Shown here: positions 17,564 to 28,037 of the stretch, piece by piece
Layout of the letters: each line of letters starts with the position of its first letter
Numbering within the stretch: position 1 is the stretch's first letter
Assembly (NCBI RefSeq): GCF_015330125.1
Contig: NZ_JADDXR010000002.1
Coordinates: 4,848,685 to 4,912,684, forward strand
Direction: 5' to 3'
Length of the DNA stretch: 64,000 bases
Source: Zobellia nedashkovskayae
GTDB lineage: Bacteria > Bacteroidota > Bacteroidia > Flavobacteriales > Flavobacteriaceae
Notes under the pieces: model-generated
Told to the model about the DNA's origin: nothing
Databases searched by the model: none
The model's input: the letters and a program-made list of their open reading frames with translations, nothing else
Made by a program: the position numbers and the translations under genes

Positions 17564-19675
17564 CTAGAAGTTTTTTAATTGTATAAGAGCTTCTTTTATA
17601 GTCTTTACCGGTAATTTACATGTGGTATTCTGACAAACATAGATAAATGTATTATCCTCCACATACCGATCTTTAAAAAGAGGCGCTTTACTCTCTACCT
17701 TACTTCCTACTATTAAAGCATTTGACAATTGAATTTCATTTAGAGCTTTCACCAAAATATCTGCGTCTTTGCCCACTACTGCAATTTCAAAATACGGATA
17801 AGTATTGTTCAACAAAAGTGCATTCCATTTTGAATAACTAGGTGCACTTTCAGTAATTACTGGCACCATTGCAGATAACATCAGCTTTGACTTTTTGGTG
17901 TAATCCGTATTATACTCCAAATGTCCCAATTGAAAAAGATTATTTGCCATGACAGCATTGGGTGAAGGAATTACACCATCATCCGTTTTTATTATTTTGG
18001 CGATGAGAGTATTTCCTTCATTATAATGGTACATACCAGATGCGTCATCTGCGAAATCTTGTTCTACGGTCTTATTTAATTCCTTGGCAAAATTGAGGTA
18101 TTCCTTATTTAAAGTGACTCCATAAAGCTGAAGCGAAGCATCTATCATGAAAGCATAATCCTCAATAAAACCTTCTTTACGCTGACTTCCTTTTTTATAA
18201 GTATGTACAAGCTTTACGTTTTGGAAAGAATTGGATTTTATAAAAGAAAAAACACTTTCTGCCTTTTCTAAAAATCTATCCTGACCAAAAGCCTTATAAG
18301 CATCTACCAGTCCATTAATCAAAAGAGCATTCCAAGATGTAATAATTTTATCATCACTTCGTGGGCGCACTCTTTTACTTCTTGCTTCTAACAGTTTTTT
18401 ATTCCATTCGGATTTTATAAAATTTAGCTTACTCTGCTCTATACCGTGCTCTTTTACGAACGTAGCATCGTCTCTCTTTCTGTGTAAAACATAATTTTCA
18501 TGCTCCCAAACTGCTCCTTTACTTATAGTATAATAGTCCGAAAAAAGTTCAAAACCATCTTCCAAAACCAACTTTAACTCTTCTTCTTTCCAAACATAGA
18601 ATTTACCCTCTTCCCCTTCACTATCCGCATCCAAAGCGGCATGGTAGCCTCCATTCTCATCTTTCATTTCCCTGTCTAGAAAATCTACAGTTTCCCAAAC
18701 CACATCTTTATACGCATCATCTTTAAAAATAGTATATGCTTTGGAATACAAACTTAATACCTGGGCATTGTCATAAAGCATTTTCTCAAAGTGTGGCACT
18801 TTCCAAAAGGGATCTGTACTGTACCTATAGAAACCACCACCTATCTGGTCATAAACACCACCCAAGGCCATTTTATCTAACGTGTTTTTAACATGATTCT
18901 TGGCTTTTTCGTCTTTTGCTAAATCGGCATAACTCAATAGAAAATCTAGATTGGTGGGAATCATAAATTTCTGAACGCCCTTTTCTCCACCTTCTTCTAA
19001 ATCCCAGTTCTGACTCCAATTTTCCACACTTGTATTTACGGCATCTTTGGTTATAGCATCAAAATCTTTTGCAGGTTCCACTAGGTTCGCCTCTGCAATT
19101 CCAGCTGCCACCATGTCCGAATATTCTTCTGCCTTTTTAGGGTCATTTTTATATAGCTCGCTTATTTTGGTCAGTACTTTTGTCCACTGATCTTTAGTAT
19201 GATAAGTCCCCCCGTAAAGAGGTTTTCCGTTGGGTAATGTAATGACATTTAAAGGCCACCCACCATTTCCTGAAATTAATTGCAATGCAGTCATATACAC
19301 TTGATCAACATCCGGACGTTCTTCACGATCTACTTTAATATTGATGAAGTTATCGTTCATGATTTTTGCGACCTCCTCGTTCTCAAAAGTTTCATCTTCC
19401 ATAACATGGCACCAATGGCATGAAGAATAACCAATACTCACCAACAACAATTTGTTTTCTTTTTTTGCTTCCTCTAATGCTTCTTGGCTCCACGCCCTCC
19501 AATTAACCGGGTTATGTGCATGTTGTAACAAGTACGGACTTGTCTCTTTTGCTAGGGCATTCGTGTATTTATGTGTTATCACTTCTTGCTCGGTTTTATT
19601 CTCATTGCATGAAACATTAAAAAACATGACAAGTATTATAAAACCAGTCAAAAATCTAGATAATATTAAGGTCAT
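17564..19675 (-). CDS. DUF255 / YyaL-like thioredoxin-domain protein, lipoprotein
   Basis: A 703-residue member of the DUF255 (YyaL, spermatogenesis-associated protein 20-like) family. The ATG at 19675 gives a signal with lipobox NVSC; the frame opens 14 codons earlier, but that masks the signal. The N-terminal thioredoxin-like domain contains SSCHWCHVM with C86 and C89, and the family block [14 protein letters not shown]. The rest is an (alpha/alpha)6-type region with [44 protein letters not shown] and [11 protein letters not shown], which resembles sugar epimerase and glycosidase toroids. The biochemical role of the family is not settled. It lies between the GMC gene and the sialate esterase. 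Most homologues are cytoplasmic, so the lipoprotein signal is notable. Confidence 0.85.
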   Translation of the reverse strand: MTLILSRFLTGFIILVMFFNVSCNENKTEQEVITHKYTNALAKETSPYLLQHAHNPVNWRAWSQEALEEAKKENKLLLVSIGYSSCHWCHVMEDETFENEEVAKIMNDNFINIKVDREERPDVDQVYMTALQLISGNGGWPLNVITLPNGKPLYGGTYHTKDQWTKVLTKISELYKNDPKKAEEYSDMVAAGIAEANLVEPAKDFDAITKDAVNTSVENWSQNWDLEEGGEKGVQKFMIPTNLDFLLSYADLAKDEKAKNHVKNTLDKMALGGVYDQIGGGFYRYSTDPFWKVPHFEKMLYDNAQVLSLYSKAYTIFKDDAYKDVVWETVDFLDREMKDENGGYHAALDADSEGEEGKFYVWKEEELKLVLEDGFELFSDYYTISKGAVWEHENYVLHRKRDDATFVKEHGIEQSKLNFIKSEWNKKLLEARSKRVRPRSDDKIITSWNALLINGLVDAYKAFGQDRFLEKAESVFSFIKSNSFQNVKLVHTYKKGSQRKEGFIEDYAFMIDASLQLYGVTLNKEYLNFAKELNKTVEQDFADDASGMYHYNEGNTLIAKIIKTDDGVIPSPNAVMANNLFQLGHLEYNTDYTKKSKLMLSAMVPVITESAPSYSKWNALLLNNTYPYFEIAVVGKDADILVKALNEIQLSNALIVGSKVESKAPLFKDRYVEDNTFIYVCQNTTCKLPVKTIKEALIQLKNF

Positions 19676-19744
19676 AGTACACTTCTTATCCCACGAAATT
19701 ATATGAATACCGTGCATTGAAATTAAAAATTGATTACTTACTAA

Positions 19745-21133
19745 TTACTCACTTACAAATGCCGAGGCAGGTAAGCCGGCAGCATTAAAAAGATTGGGCT
19801 CTGCAATATTGTCCCACGCAAAACGGACATTTAAAGGCTCCTTAACTTCTTTTGAAGACAAAATAACCTTATCGTTCTTAATTATTGCTTTCGCGGGGTG
19901 GTATGCCCCATCAGGACCAGCAACTTCAAAATGGGTGACTTTTTTTCCTTTAGACATTAGTCCGGCTGAATGGTCAAAAACCACTTCAATCTTTTTTCCT
20001 TGCGGATGAATCTCCTTAAAAAGCGGACCGTAAACCTCTCCATCATAACTTTCATAGGTTTCTTTTAAGGCCAAATTAGCAAGGCGCAGACCTACATCCT
20101 GTTTATTGGTTGGATGAATATTATCTATAGTGGCAATATCACTTACGACTACCATACCAGAATTTGGTATCGTTTTCAGAATACGCCTCTGAGCATCTCT
20201 AATCAAGACCCCTTGCTCTGGTTCTTTATAGTTAAATGGAGCAATTTGAACATAATAAAATGGAAAATCGGTATTCCACGCGTCCCGCCAAGAATCTACC
20301 ATTTCAGAAAAAAGTTTGCCATAAACATCAGACCTATCTCTATTAGATTCCCCTTGGTACCAAATAGTTCCCGCAATCTTAAAAGGAGTGATAGCATGTA
20401 CCATTCCGTTGTATAACTGCGATGGAGAAACAGGACTCCATGGCGTTTCTTCGAGACTTTCGGCAGACTTTTTTAAATCTTCATTTTCATCAAAAACCGA
20501 TTTAGGTGTCCAAACTTCGGCTGGGGAACCGCCCCAAGCATTATCAATAAGTCCAATTGGAACATTTAATTCCCCTTGTAACCTTCTTGCAAAAAAATAA
20601 GCAACTGCACTAAAATCTTTCATAGTCTCAGGAGCACAAACTTCCCAAGTACCCGGTACATTCTCTTGAGGAAAACCTGAAGTACGTCTAGCAATTGTAA
20701 AAAATCTAATGGTAGGGTAATTGGCATTTTTAATCTCCTCTTCCGCATTATCAATACCTTTGTCAGTAGTTGCACTCCACTGCATATTAGATTGGCCAGA
20801 AGCTAACCAAACCTCACCAATCATAATATTTTTAAGTACTATCTCATTATCATTACCCTTAAAATTAATTTCATACGGACCACCAGCTTCGGGTGTATCT
20901 ACTTCAAGATTCCATTTGGCATCAATGGTTGTTTTTACTCTATATTCTTTATTATCCCAACTAGTAATAACGGTAACCTCCTCCCCTGTATTTCCCCATC
21001 CCCAAAGCAAAACTTTTTCATTTCGCTGCAATACCATATTGTTCGAGAATATGTTGGGAAGTTCAATCTGCGCCCATAAAGGTTGGCAAGCCAGTGTCAG
21101 TAAAAAAGCAACAATAAAAAATTTAGATTTCAT
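19745..21133 (-). CDS. Sialate O-acetylesterase-like SGNH carbohydrate esterase
   Basis: A secreted carbohydrate esterase of 462 residues. The ATG at 21133 opens a signal peptide ending PLWAQ near residue 22; the frame continues eight codons upstream with no better signal. The family hallmarks are the N-terminal beta domain (LPNIFSNNMVLQRNEKVLLWGWG), the nucleophile motif ASGQSNMQW, the block GLIDNAWGGSPAEVW, GTIWYQGESN and the C-terminal catalytic DNIHPTNKQDVGLRLA with the Asp and His. It removes acetyl groups from sugars. In Bacteroidota these enzymes occur in many glycan loci and are not limited to sialic acid. It heads the minus-strand unit that ends at the terminator near 14110. Confidence 0.88.
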   Translation of the reverse strand: MKSKFFIVAFLLTLACQPLWAQIELPNIFSNNMVLQRNEKVLLWGWGNTGEEVTVITSWDNKEYRVKTTIDAKWNLEVDTPEAGGPYEINFKGNDNEIVLKNIMIGEVWLASGQSNMQWSATTDKGIDNAEEEIKNANYPTIRFFTIARRTSGFPQENVPGTWEVCAPETMKDFSAVAYFFARRLQGELNVPIGLIDNAWGGSPAEVWTPKSVFDENEDLKKSAESLEETPWSPVSPSQLYNGMVHAITPFKIAGTIWYQGESNRDRSDVYGKLFSEMVDSWRDAWNTDFPFYYVQIAPFNYKEPEQGVLIRDAQRRILKTIPNSGMVVVSDIATIDNIHPTNKQDVGLRLANLALKETYESYDGEVYGPLFKEIHPQGKKIEVVFDHSAGLMSKGKKVTHFEVAGPDGAYHPAKAIIKNDKVILSSKEVKEPLNVRFAWDNIAEPNLFNAAGLPASAFVSE

Positions 21134-21253
21134 ATAAATGGATATTAGTTTGATCAAGATTTAAATATACCAAATTATTAAAGTACCCCAATACTATAGT
21201 GTTAATTGTAATGATTTAAATATCTTTAGGAAGCGAACAGAACAAAAAAACCG

Positions 21254-22630
21254 ATGCACAAAAAAATTAGCTCTATAACCAGAAGAAATTTCATTAAAGG
21301 GACCTCTAGTCTCATGGCGTTATCCACATTTGGAGCGTACGGCCTAGACTTTACAAATAGAGAAAAACCATTACGTGTAGGACTGATAGGAACGGGATGG
21401 TACGGTAAAAGTGACCTTTTTAGGCTTATCCAAGTAGCTAATGTTGAAGTAGTTTCCCTATGCGACGTAGATCAGCATATGTTAGAGGAAGCAGGGAAGC
21501 TAATCGCACTAAGGCAAAAATCAAAAAAAAAGCCCCGTCTCTACGCCGACTATAAAAAGATGCTTGCCGAAAAAGATTTGGATATCGTATTAGTAGGAAG
21601 CCCAGACCATTGGCATGCGCTACAAGGCATAGATGTATTGAAATCCGGAGCTCACCTCTATCTTCAAAAACCTATAAGTGTAGATGTTATGGAGGGAGAA
21701 GCTTTAGTCGCAGCTTCAAACAAATATGGAAAGGTGGTTCAAGTAGGTACTCAAAGAAAGAGTACACCTCATTTAGTAGAGGCTAAAAAGAATATCGTAG
21801 ATGGCGGTTTATTAGGCAAAATCTCTCATGTAGAAATTTGTTGCTATTATCATATGCGAGCCAACGGTAACCCTTCTGTTCAAGAAGTGCCCGATTTCTT
21901 CAATTATGATATGTGGACAGGCCCTGCCCCATTAAGACCATTTGACGGATTACCTCATAGAGGTTGGTGGCGTGCTTTTATGGAATATGGAAACGGAATA
22001 ATGGGAGATATGTGCGTTCATATGTTAGATACAGTGCGATGGATGCTGGATTTAGGATGGCCGAAGAGAATAAGTTCTACAGGCGGTATTTATGTTCAAA
22101 AAGATGCGAAATCCAACATTGCCGATACACAAACTGCCATTTTTGAATTTGATGAATTAGATTGCGTTTGGAACCACAGGTCCTGGGGAACATCCTCTGA
22201 CCCAGAATATCCATGGTCCTTTAAACTCTATGGAGAAAAGGGAACACTTTCTGGAGATGTTATGAAATATGATTTTGTTCCAATAGGCAAAGGCGAAAAA
22301 ATTCACGGAGATGTTATCTACGAAAGAGAAAAATACCCAGAAGATTTAACCGAAAAAGGTATTGAACTTCATGCCGCCCCTGCAACAAGAGCTCACATGT
22401 TAGATTTTTTATCGGCCATAGAAAATGGAACGCAACCAATAGCTAACATTCAACAAGCACATATATCCACTGCCAGTTGTATACTTGCCAATATGGCAAT
22501 GAAACTTGAAAGGCCTTTAGTCTACGACCAAAAACAAATGATAGTAGTGAATGACCCTGAAGCCACCAAATTGCTACAACGCAGTTATAGAGAAGGCTGG
22601 GAACATCCTCTTCCGGGGATGTTTAAATAA
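21254..22630 (+). CDS. Tat-exported Gfo/Idh/MocA-family oxidoreductase
   Basis: An NAD(P)-dependent oxidoreductase family protein of 458 residues. The N-terminus has a twin-arginine motif, TRRNFIKGTS, before a hydrophobic stretch, so it is exported folded with its cofactor. The Rossmann start is LRVGLIGTGWYGKSDLFRL, and the catalytic-type block is YLQKPISVDVMEGEALV followed by VVQVGTQRKS. GDMCVHMLDTVRWML is the conserved C-terminal histidine segment. Exported members with a tightly bound cofactor can act as periplasmic oxidoreductases or, in some cases, glycosidases using a redox mechanism. It lies divergent from the sialate esterase, with about 120 bases between them. Its substrate is unknown; the neighbouring GMC and isomerase genes suggest oxidised sugars. 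Confidence 0.82.
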   Translation: MHKKISSITRRNFIKGTSSLMALSTFGAYGLDFTNREKPLRVGLIGTGWYGKSDLFRLIQVANVEVVSLCDVDQHMLEEAGKLIALRQKSKKKPRLYADYKKMLAEKDLDIVLVGSPDHWHALQGIDVLKSGAHLYLQKPISVDVMEGEALVAASNKYGKVVQVGTQRKSTPHLVEAKKNIVDGGLLGKISHVEICCYYHMRANGNPSVQEVPDFFNYDMWTGPAPLRPFDGLPHRGWWRAFMEYGNGIMGDMCVHMLDTVRWMLDLGWPKRISSTGGIYVQKDAKSNIADTQTAIFEFDELDCVWNHRSWGTSSDPEYPWSFKLYGEKGTLSGDVMKYDFVPIGKGEKIHGDVIYEREKYPEDLTEKGIELHAAPATRAHMLDFLSAIENGTQPIANIQQAHISTASCILANMAMKLERPLVYDQKQMIVVNDPEATKLLQRSYREGWEHPLPGMFK

Positions 22631-22783
22631 ATACGAAATCGAGTTGATTTTTTACTAATTCAATTTTTGACATAAACCTAAGATCTTAATAAGGCTTTCT
22701 CAAAGTATGTACCTTACAACGATAATATCCTCATTTTTAAATAATTTTAAAGCTGATGTTACTCATGTAAGAATATAAATCGG

Positions 22784-22791
22784 CATCTTTG
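22784..22791 (+). promoter_or_regulatory. -7 promoter element of gmd-fcl
   Basis: CATCTTTG followed by CGC matches the TAnnTTTG consensus in seven of eight positions, 36 bases before the gmd start. The preceding 150 bases contain no gene. Confidence 0.5.
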
Positions 22792-22827
22792 CGCAAGTAA
22801 ATAAAAAAACCATTAGAACTCGGCATT

Positions 22828-23940
22828 ATGAAAAAATGTTTGATTACAGGAATTACAGGACAAGATGGAGCATACTTGGCTGAATTTTTATTAAAAAAAG
22901 GATATCAAGTTCACGGACTTAAAAGAAGATCCTCTCTTTTTAATACTGATCGAATTGACCACTTATATCAAGATCCACATGTTGAAGGTAGAAACCTTCA
23001 TCTTCACTACGGTGACATGACGGATAGTACCAACCTTATTCGCCTTATAAAGGAAATAGAACCGGACGAAATTTACAACTTGGCGGCAATGAGCCACGTT
23101 GCGGTATCTTTTGAGACTCCAGAATATACTGCAAACGCAGATGGTATAGGTACTTTACGTATTCTAGATGCTGTACGTCTTTTAGGTCTGGAGAAAAAAA
23201 CCAGAATCTATCAGGCTTCAACTTCTGAACTATACGGAAAGGTACAAGAAGTACCTCAATCGGAAACTACCCCGTTTTACCCTCGTAGCCCTTATGCTGT
23301 TGCAAAAATGTATGCCTATTGGATTACAGTAAACTATCGTGAGGCTTACGGAATGTATGCTTGTAACGGTATACTTTTTAACCATGAATCTCCTATTCGT
23401 GGGGAAACTTTTGTAACTCGTAAAATTACAAGAGCTGCTTCTAGAATTGCATTAGGTCTTCAAGACAAGATATACTTAGGTAACCTTGACGCTAAAAGAG
23501 ACTGGGGACACGCAAAAGATTACGTAAGAATGATGTGGATGATTCTTCAGGCCGATGAGGCAGAAGATTGGGTAATTGCCACTGGTAAAACCACCACTGT
23601 TCGTGATTTCGTAAAAATGAGTTTCGCCCATGCAGGTATAGAAGTTGCATTTAAAGGTGAAGGTGTCGATGAAGTAGGAACTGTAGTTTCTTGTAGCAAC
23701 CCTGATTACCAAGTAGAAATAGGAAAAGAAATTGTTTCTGTAGACCCAAGGTACTTTAGACCTACAGAAGTTGATTTACTTATTGGTGATCCAAGCAAAG
23801 CAAATAATAAATTAGGATGGATTCCTAAATACGATTTGAAAGATTTGATCGAAGATATGATGCAAAGCGATTTAAAATTGATGAAGAAAGACACTTACTT
23901 AAAAGAAGGTGGCTACAGAATCATGAACTATTTCGAATAG
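22828..23940 (+). CDS. gmd: GDP-mannose 4,6-dehydratase
   Basis: Converts GDP-D-mannose to GDP-4-keto-6-deoxy-D-mannose in the cytoplasm, the first step to GDP-L-fucose. The protein has 370 residues, the family length. The NADP-binding loop is [17 protein letters not shown]. The catalytic set is visible: the [11 protein letters not shown] serine/threonine-glutamate segment and [10 protein letters not shown] with the YxxxK pair. The signature [18 protein letters not shown] and [10 protein letters not shown] complete the family pattern. Only one base separates its stop from the fcl start, so they form a two-gene operon. GDP-L-fucose feeds surface polysaccharide or glycoprotein synthesis; no glycosyltransferase is adjacent. 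Confidence 0.97.
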   Translation: MKKCLITGITGQDGAYLAEFLLKKGYQVHGLKRRSSLFNTDRIDHLYQDPHVEGRNLHLHYGDMTDSTNLIRLIKEIEPDEIYNLAAMSHVAVSFETPEYTANADGIGTLRILDAVRLLGLEKKTRIYQASTSELYGKVQEVPQSETTPFYPRSPYAVAKMYAYWITVNYREAYGMYACNGILFNHESPIRGETFVTRKITRAASRIALGLQDKIYLGNLDAKRDWGHAKDYVRMMWMILQADEAEDWVIATGKTTTVRDFVKMSFAHAGIEVAFKGEGVDEVGTVVSCSNPDYQVEIGKEIVSVDPRYFRPTEVDLLIGDPSKANNKLGWIPKYDLKDLIEDMMQSDLKLMKKDTYLKEGGYRIMNYFE

Positions 23941-23941
23941 T

Positions 23942-25027
23942 ATGAACAAGGACGCAAAAATTTATATTGCAGGACATAGGGGTCTTGTTGGTAGCGCCAT
24001 TCTTAAAAAGCTGAAAGCAGAGGGTTTTTCTAATTTTGTATTGAAAACCCATGCTGAACTTGATTTGATTGATGCTAGCGCTGTCGCTTCATTTTTTGCC
24101 GAAGAAAAACCTGAATACGTTTTTCTTGCTGCGGCTAAAGTGGGTGGTATTGTTGCCAATAACACCTATAGGGCAGATTTTATTTACGCTAACCTTATGA
24201 TTCAGAACAACATTGTTCACCATAGTTACGTGAACAATGTGAAAAAACTTCTGTTTTTGGGTAGTACTTGTATTTACCCAAAAGAGTGTCCGCAACCCAT
24301 GAAAGAAGATTATCTTCTTACTGACACTTTAGAATATACTAACGAACCATACGCTATCGCAAAGATTGCAGGTATTAAATTGTGCGAGAGCTACAATTTA
24401 CAATACGGAACAAATTTTATTTCCGTAATGCCTACCAACCTTTACGGTCCTAATGATAATTTCGATTTAGAGAAGTCGCATGTATTGCCTGCTCTAATTA
24501 GAAAAATGCACTTAGGTAGAGCGTTGGAAGCTCAAGATTGGGACAATGTTCGAAAAGATTTGAACGAACGTCCAATCGAAGGTGTAGATGGTAAATCTAG
24601 TGAATCTGATATCTATACAATTCTTGAGAAATACGGTGTAAAAAAGACCGGTGACAAGATGAGTGTGGAGATTTGGGGAAGCGGGAAGCCTATGCGTGAG
24701 TTTCTGTGGTCAGAAGATATGGCCGATGCATGTATTTTCATAATGAAAAGTAGAGATTTCAAGGACACCTATAATTCCGGTGAAAAAGAAATTCGTAATA
24801 CCCATATCAATATTGGTACAGGTAAGGATCTTTCCATTCGCGAATTAGCCGAATCAATCAAAAATATGGTTGGTTTTGAAGGTTCTTTAAATTTTAATGC
24901 TGATAAACCTGATGGCACAATGAAGAAATTGACAGATGTCTCTAAGCTTCATGGTCTAGGATGGAAACATAGTATTGACCTTAAAGAGGGTATAGAAAAG
25001 ATGTACAGTTGGTATCGTTCAAAATAA
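23942..25027 (+). CDS. fcl: GDP-L-fucose synthase
   Basis: A 3,5-epimerase/4-reductase that turns GDP-4-keto-6-deoxy-D-mannose into GDP-L-fucose with NADPH. The protein has 361 residues. The nucleotide-binding loop is [12 protein letters not shown]. The catalytic serine is in [19 protein letters not shown] and the YxxxK pair in [43 protein letters not shown] and the C-terminal [16 protein letters not shown] are family blocks. An insert of about 50 residues around position 200-240 ([16 protein letters not shown] and following) is longer than in the E. coli enzyme but is often seen in Bacteroidota. It follows gmd by one base and is closed by the strong hairpin 25 bases downstream. Confidence 0.96.
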   Translation: MNKDAKIYIAGHRGLVGSAILKKLKAEGFSNFVLKTHAELDLIDASAVASFFAEEKPEYVFLAAAKVGGIVANNTYRADFIYANLMIQNNIVHHSYVNNVKKLLFLGSTCIYPKECPQPMKEDYLLTDTLEYTNEPYAIAKIAGIKLCESYNLQYGTNFISVMPTNLYGPNDNFDLEKSHVLPALIRKMHLGRALEAQDWDNVRKDLNERPIEGVDGKSSESDIYTILEKYGVKKTGDKMSVEIWGSGKPMREFLWSEDMADACIFIMKSRDFKDTYNSGEKEIRNTHINIGTGKDLSIRELAESIKNMVGFEGSLNFNADKPDGTMKKLTDVSKLHGLGWKHSIDLKEGIEKMYSWYRSK

Positions 25028-25051
25028 TAACTGATAAATATTTTTTAAATA

Positions 25052-25087
25052 AAAATCCCGCTAAACTTAATTGTTTAGCGGGATTTT
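25052..25087. terminator. Strong bidirectional terminator between fcl and the convergent operon
   Basis: A perfect 15-bp inverted repeat: AAAATCCCGCTAAAC (25052-25066) and GTTTAGCGGGATTTT (25073-25087) with a 6-base loop. A- and T-runs at both ends allow it to stop both fcl and the convergent Gfo/Idh/MocA operon. Confidence 0.9.
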
Positions 25088-25116
25088 ATTTTGATAAAGA
25101 ATTTGAAACTACTTTT

Positions 25117-26268
25117 CTAAACTAATCCAGTGTCTTTCCAGCTTTTAGAATTGGCCGAGTTAATTACTGCTTCGCAAACTTTTTGAGTCATTAGAGCATT
25201 TTCAAAACTAGGCTCGCAAGGCTCTCCTGTTTCCAAACTTTTTAGAAAATCGGCTACTTGATGTACAAAAGAATGCTCGTACCCGATAGACGTACCTGGA
25301 ATCCACCACTTATCCATATAAGGTTGATCACTGTCTGTAATTAGTATTCTCTTCCATCCTCTAACTATAGCATCATCTGCATGGTCATACATTTCAAGAT
25401 AGTTCATATCATGCAAATCCCACCTCAGCGAAGCATGTTCTCCGTTTATCTCCAGCGTATTCAAAGCTTTATGACCACGAGCATAACGAGTAGCCTCAAA
25501 AAGACCTAAAGCTCCGTTCTCAAAGTGACAATGAAAAATACATGCGTCATCTATGGTCACTTTTTGAACTTCCCCAGTTCCTTGGTGTACGCGTTCCTTA
25601 ATAAAAGTCTCAGTAACTGCAGACACATCTTTTATTGCACCATTCAGCCACATGGCACTATCAATACAGTGTGCCAAAAGATCTCCCGTTACCCCAGAGC
25701 CTGCTGCTTCGGCATCCAAACGCCATAAAGCTTCACCGCCTTGTGGTAATTCAGGATTGATGGTCCAATCTTGTAAAAAGTTGGCCCTGTAATGGAATAT
25801 CTTGCCCAACTTACCCGAATCTACAATTTGCTTGATTAGTGTTACAGCTGGAATACGACGGTAATTATAAAATACGGTGTTGGCAACACCTGCTTTTTTA
25901 ATAGCATCCACCATAGGTTGCGCTTCTGCTACAGAGCGTGCCAATGGTTTTTCACATAGTACCATTTTACCTGCTTCTGCTGCGGCAATTGCAATATTGG
26001 CATGCATATCATTAGGAGTACAGATATCAACGGCATCAATATCGTCTCTGGCAATAACTGCTTTCCAATCTGTTTCATAAGATTCAAAACCCCATTGCTC
26101 AGCAAAAGCCTTCACTTTTTCCTCTGTCCTGGCACACACCGTTTTTAAGACCGGGCGATATTCAAGTTCAGGGAAAAAATCACCGCTACGCTTGTAGCCA
26201 TTTGTGTGCGTCCTCGCCATTAAACCAGTTCCTATCAATCCTATACGGAGTTCTTTTTTTTGTGCCAT
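25117..26268 (-). CDS. Cytoplasmic Gfo/Idh/MocA-family dehydrogenase
   Basis: An NAD(P)-dependent sugar or cyclitol dehydrogenase of 383 residues without signal peptide, so it acts in the cytoplasm. The Rossmann loop is [19 protein letters not shown]. The catalytic lysine lies in [15 protein letters not shown], and the substrate block is [28 protein letters not shown] carries the conserved Asp and His. It is the last gene of the seven-gene minus-strand operon; its start is 39 bases from the isomerase stop. Close relatives are usually annotated as myo-inositol or glucose-fructose type dehydrogenases, but this family is poor at predicting substrate. In context it would oxidise or reduce an intermediate passed on by the two isomerases. 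Confidence 0.85.
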   Translation of the reverse strand: MAQKKELRIGLIGTGLMARTHTNGYKRSGDFFPELEYRPVLKTVCARTEEKVKAFAEQWGFESYETDWKAVIARDDIDAVDICTPNDMHANIAIAAAEAGKMVLCEKPLARSVAEAQPMVDAIKKAGVANTVFYNYRRIPAVTLIKQIVDSGKLGKIFHYRANFLQDWTINPELPQGGEALWRLDAEAAGSGVTGDLLAHCIDSAMWLNGAIKDVSAVTETFIKERVHQGTGEVQKVTIDDACIFHCHFENGALGLFEATRYARGHKALNTLEINGEHASLRWDLHDMNYLEMYDHADDAIVRGWKRILITDSDQPYMDKWWIPGTSIGYEHSFVHQVADFLKSLETGEPCEPSFENALMTQKVCEAVINSANSKSWKDTGLV

Positions 26269-26307
26269 TCTACTATAATTTTAAGTTTAAAAAATGTTCA
26301 TATTTGT

Positions 26308-27120
26308 TTATATCAAAGGCCTTAAGACCTCTTCTATGTAAATACCATCTTTTAAAGTAATCCCATCTGGATCTGTAATTGCAGCATCACATTCGTCCTC
26401 TACAATTATCCATCCTTCAAAATCGGTTTCCTTTAAATAAGATGTTATTCCTTTAAAATCAATAATACCATCACCCATTGCAGCCCATTTACCGTTATCG
26501 TACATATCTTTATAATGTACACAATTAACCAGTTCACGATACTGCTTTATAATAGGTAAAGGGTCCATACCGCCTTTGGCCATATGCCCCACATCTGGTG
26601 TGTATTTAACCACCTTACTATCCAGACCGTTCAACAAAATTTTATAATCCTCTTCTGTCCTATAGATAGAACCCATTGGAGAGTTTGGGTGATAAGAGCA
26701 TACCACGCCTTCCCCGGCCGCTCTGGTCGCAATTTCATTTACACAAGTCAACAAATTCTTTTGCCGCTCTTGTAGATGCTCACGATTTTGTCCAGGCATT
26801 TGTACTAGCAACAGTATGGCTTCTGGAAAATACTTCATGAACTCGATCCACTGATCCGCATTTCTTTTCTCCGCATCGGTTTCCTTTGGATTTCTCCAAT
26901 CTTCAACATGACATAGAACAGACAATTCAATATTATTTTTATCTAAAGTTTCTTTAAAAACTTTTGGATTTGCAAACCCGTTCATAAAACCTGTATCAGG
27001 CTCAATACCTTTGAATCCTGCTTTTGAGGTTACCTCTATTATATGGTTTAAATTATTTTTATATTTTTCCCCGGACATTGCCCAAGTATAGGTCTCGCAA
27101 CCAATTTTTATTTTTGACAT
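26308..27120 (-). CDS. Sugar phosphate isomerase/epimerase-like TIM barrel (IolE/IolI type)
   Basis: A cytoplasmic xylose-isomerase-like TIM barrel of 270 residues. I place the start at 27120 (MSKIKIGCETYTW); the frame opens 12 codons earlier with no homology-like sequence. Metal-site strands are FKGIEPDTGFM, VVCSYHPNSPMG, VVKYTPDVGHMAKGG, VNCVHYKDMYDNGKW and EGWIIVEDECDAA. It resembles inosose dehydratase or inosose isomerase relatives, and these are often mixed up in annotation. It lies between a cytoplasmic dehydrogenase and an alpha/beta hydrolase in one operon. Conversion of a keto-sugar or keto-cyclitol is the likely chemistry, by inference from family and neighbours. Confidence 0.78.
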   Translation of the reverse strand: MSKIKIGCETYTWAMSGEKYKNNLNHIIEVTSKAGFKGIEPDTGFMNGFANPKVFKETLDKNNIELSVLCHVEDWRNPKETDAEKRNADQWIEFMKYFPEAILLLVQMPGQNREHLQERQKNLLTCVNEIATRAAGEGVVCSYHPNSPMGSIYRTEEDYKILLNGLDSKVVKYTPDVGHMAKGGMDPLPIIKQYRELVNCVHYKDMYDNGKWAAMGDGIIDFKGITSYLKETDFEGWIIVEDECDAAITDPDGITLKDGIYIEEVLRPLI

Positions 27121-27207
27121 CGTTGTATTATTTTTAGTTAAGATTGGATTAGCCATTTATTCCAAAACGATATGGATTACCCGCAAACGTTCTGGCAATA
27201 ATCTAAC

Positions 27208-28014
27208 TTAATAGTTGGCTTTTAACCAGTTCAATACTCTTGGATTGAAATCATCCAATTTTTCCCAATGGAAAGCATGACCTGCATTATCATAAAGATG
27301 AAGTTCACTATTGGAAATCCCATCGGACACCTCACGTACCATCCATTCTGGCACGAACATATCTTGCTTACCTCCTATTACAAGTGTAGGCGATTTTATT
27401 TGTGATAATTGTGCTACCACATTGTGGTTGATACAGGCTTCCGCCTGAGCTTCCAATCCATGTAAGGGTTGTTGTATAGCTTCTAGAGCTGCTCCTTTTT
27501 GCCCGCTTACCAATCCTTCATATTCAGCATCATCATCAAAAGTAGGCTTGTCAAAAATTAACAACTGCATGAAATTCGCGAACTGCTCCGGTCTTAAATG
27601 TGCTTTTATATGCGTTATATGCCTAAAAATAGCTTCTCCTTTTCTATCGCAACTTGCCCAAGGGCACATTGCCACCATAGCTGAAACCTTTTCAGGATGT
27701 CTTATCGCCATCTCTAAAGCTATTGCTCCACCCATAGAGACACCAACAACGGCAGCATTAGGTATGCTCAAAGCTTCTAAAAGTGCTGCACTATCATCGG
27801 CCATTTCAGCCGTAGTATAAGGTCCTTCCGGCTTATCGGACAATCCTACCCCACGGTTATCAAAAAGAATACATTGGTATTCTTTTTCCCAATGAGACAC
27901 GTGCTTTTCCCAAACTGCCGATGCAGCTGTAATTCCCATAATCAAGAGTAAGGGTTTACCTTCTCCTCTTATTTCATAATATAACTGAACTCCGTTAACT
28001 GTAACAAATGACAT
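27208..28014 (-). CDS. Alpha/beta-fold hydrolase (lactonase/esterase-like)
   Basis: A soluble alpha/beta hydrolase of 268 residues. The oxyanion-side strand is PLLLIMGITAASAVWEKHV, the nucleophile elbow is VVGVSMGGAIALEMA, the acid lies in LVIGGKQDMFVPEW, and the histidine in NAGHAFHWEKLDDF, giving a full triad. The nearest familiar relatives are 3-oxoadipate enol-lactonase-like proteins. In this operon a lactonase role is plausible, because sugar dehydrogenases make lactones; this is inference. The start is 23 bases from the stop of the next upstream gene in the same direction. Confidence 0.78.
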   Translation of the reverse strand: MSFVTVNGVQLYYEIRGEGKPLLLIMGITAASAVWEKHVSHWEKEYQCILFDNRGVGLSDKPEGPYTTAEMADDSAALLEALSIPNAAVVGVSMGGAIALEMAIRHPEKVSAMVAMCPWASCDRKGEAIFRHITHIKAHLRPEQFANFMQLLIFDKPTFDDDAEYEGLVSGQKGAALEAIQQPLHGLEAQAEACINHNVVAQLSQIKSPTLVIGGKQDMFVPEWMVREVSDGISNSELHLYDNAGHAFHWEKLDDFNPRVLNWLKANY

Positions 28015-28037
28015 AGTTTATATTTTTCGTTTGTTAG

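Noticed and set aside
20721..21137. 138-codon plus-strand frame inside the sialate esterase gene
   Set aside because: It is opposite a signal peptide and beta domain that match the esterase family; no domain is seen in the antisense reading.
21190..21210. CTATAGTG upstream of the sialate esterase as a fourth copy of the CA[CG]TACAG motif
   Set aside because: It matches poorly, is 63 bases from the start instead of about 150, and lacks the downstream -7 spacing.
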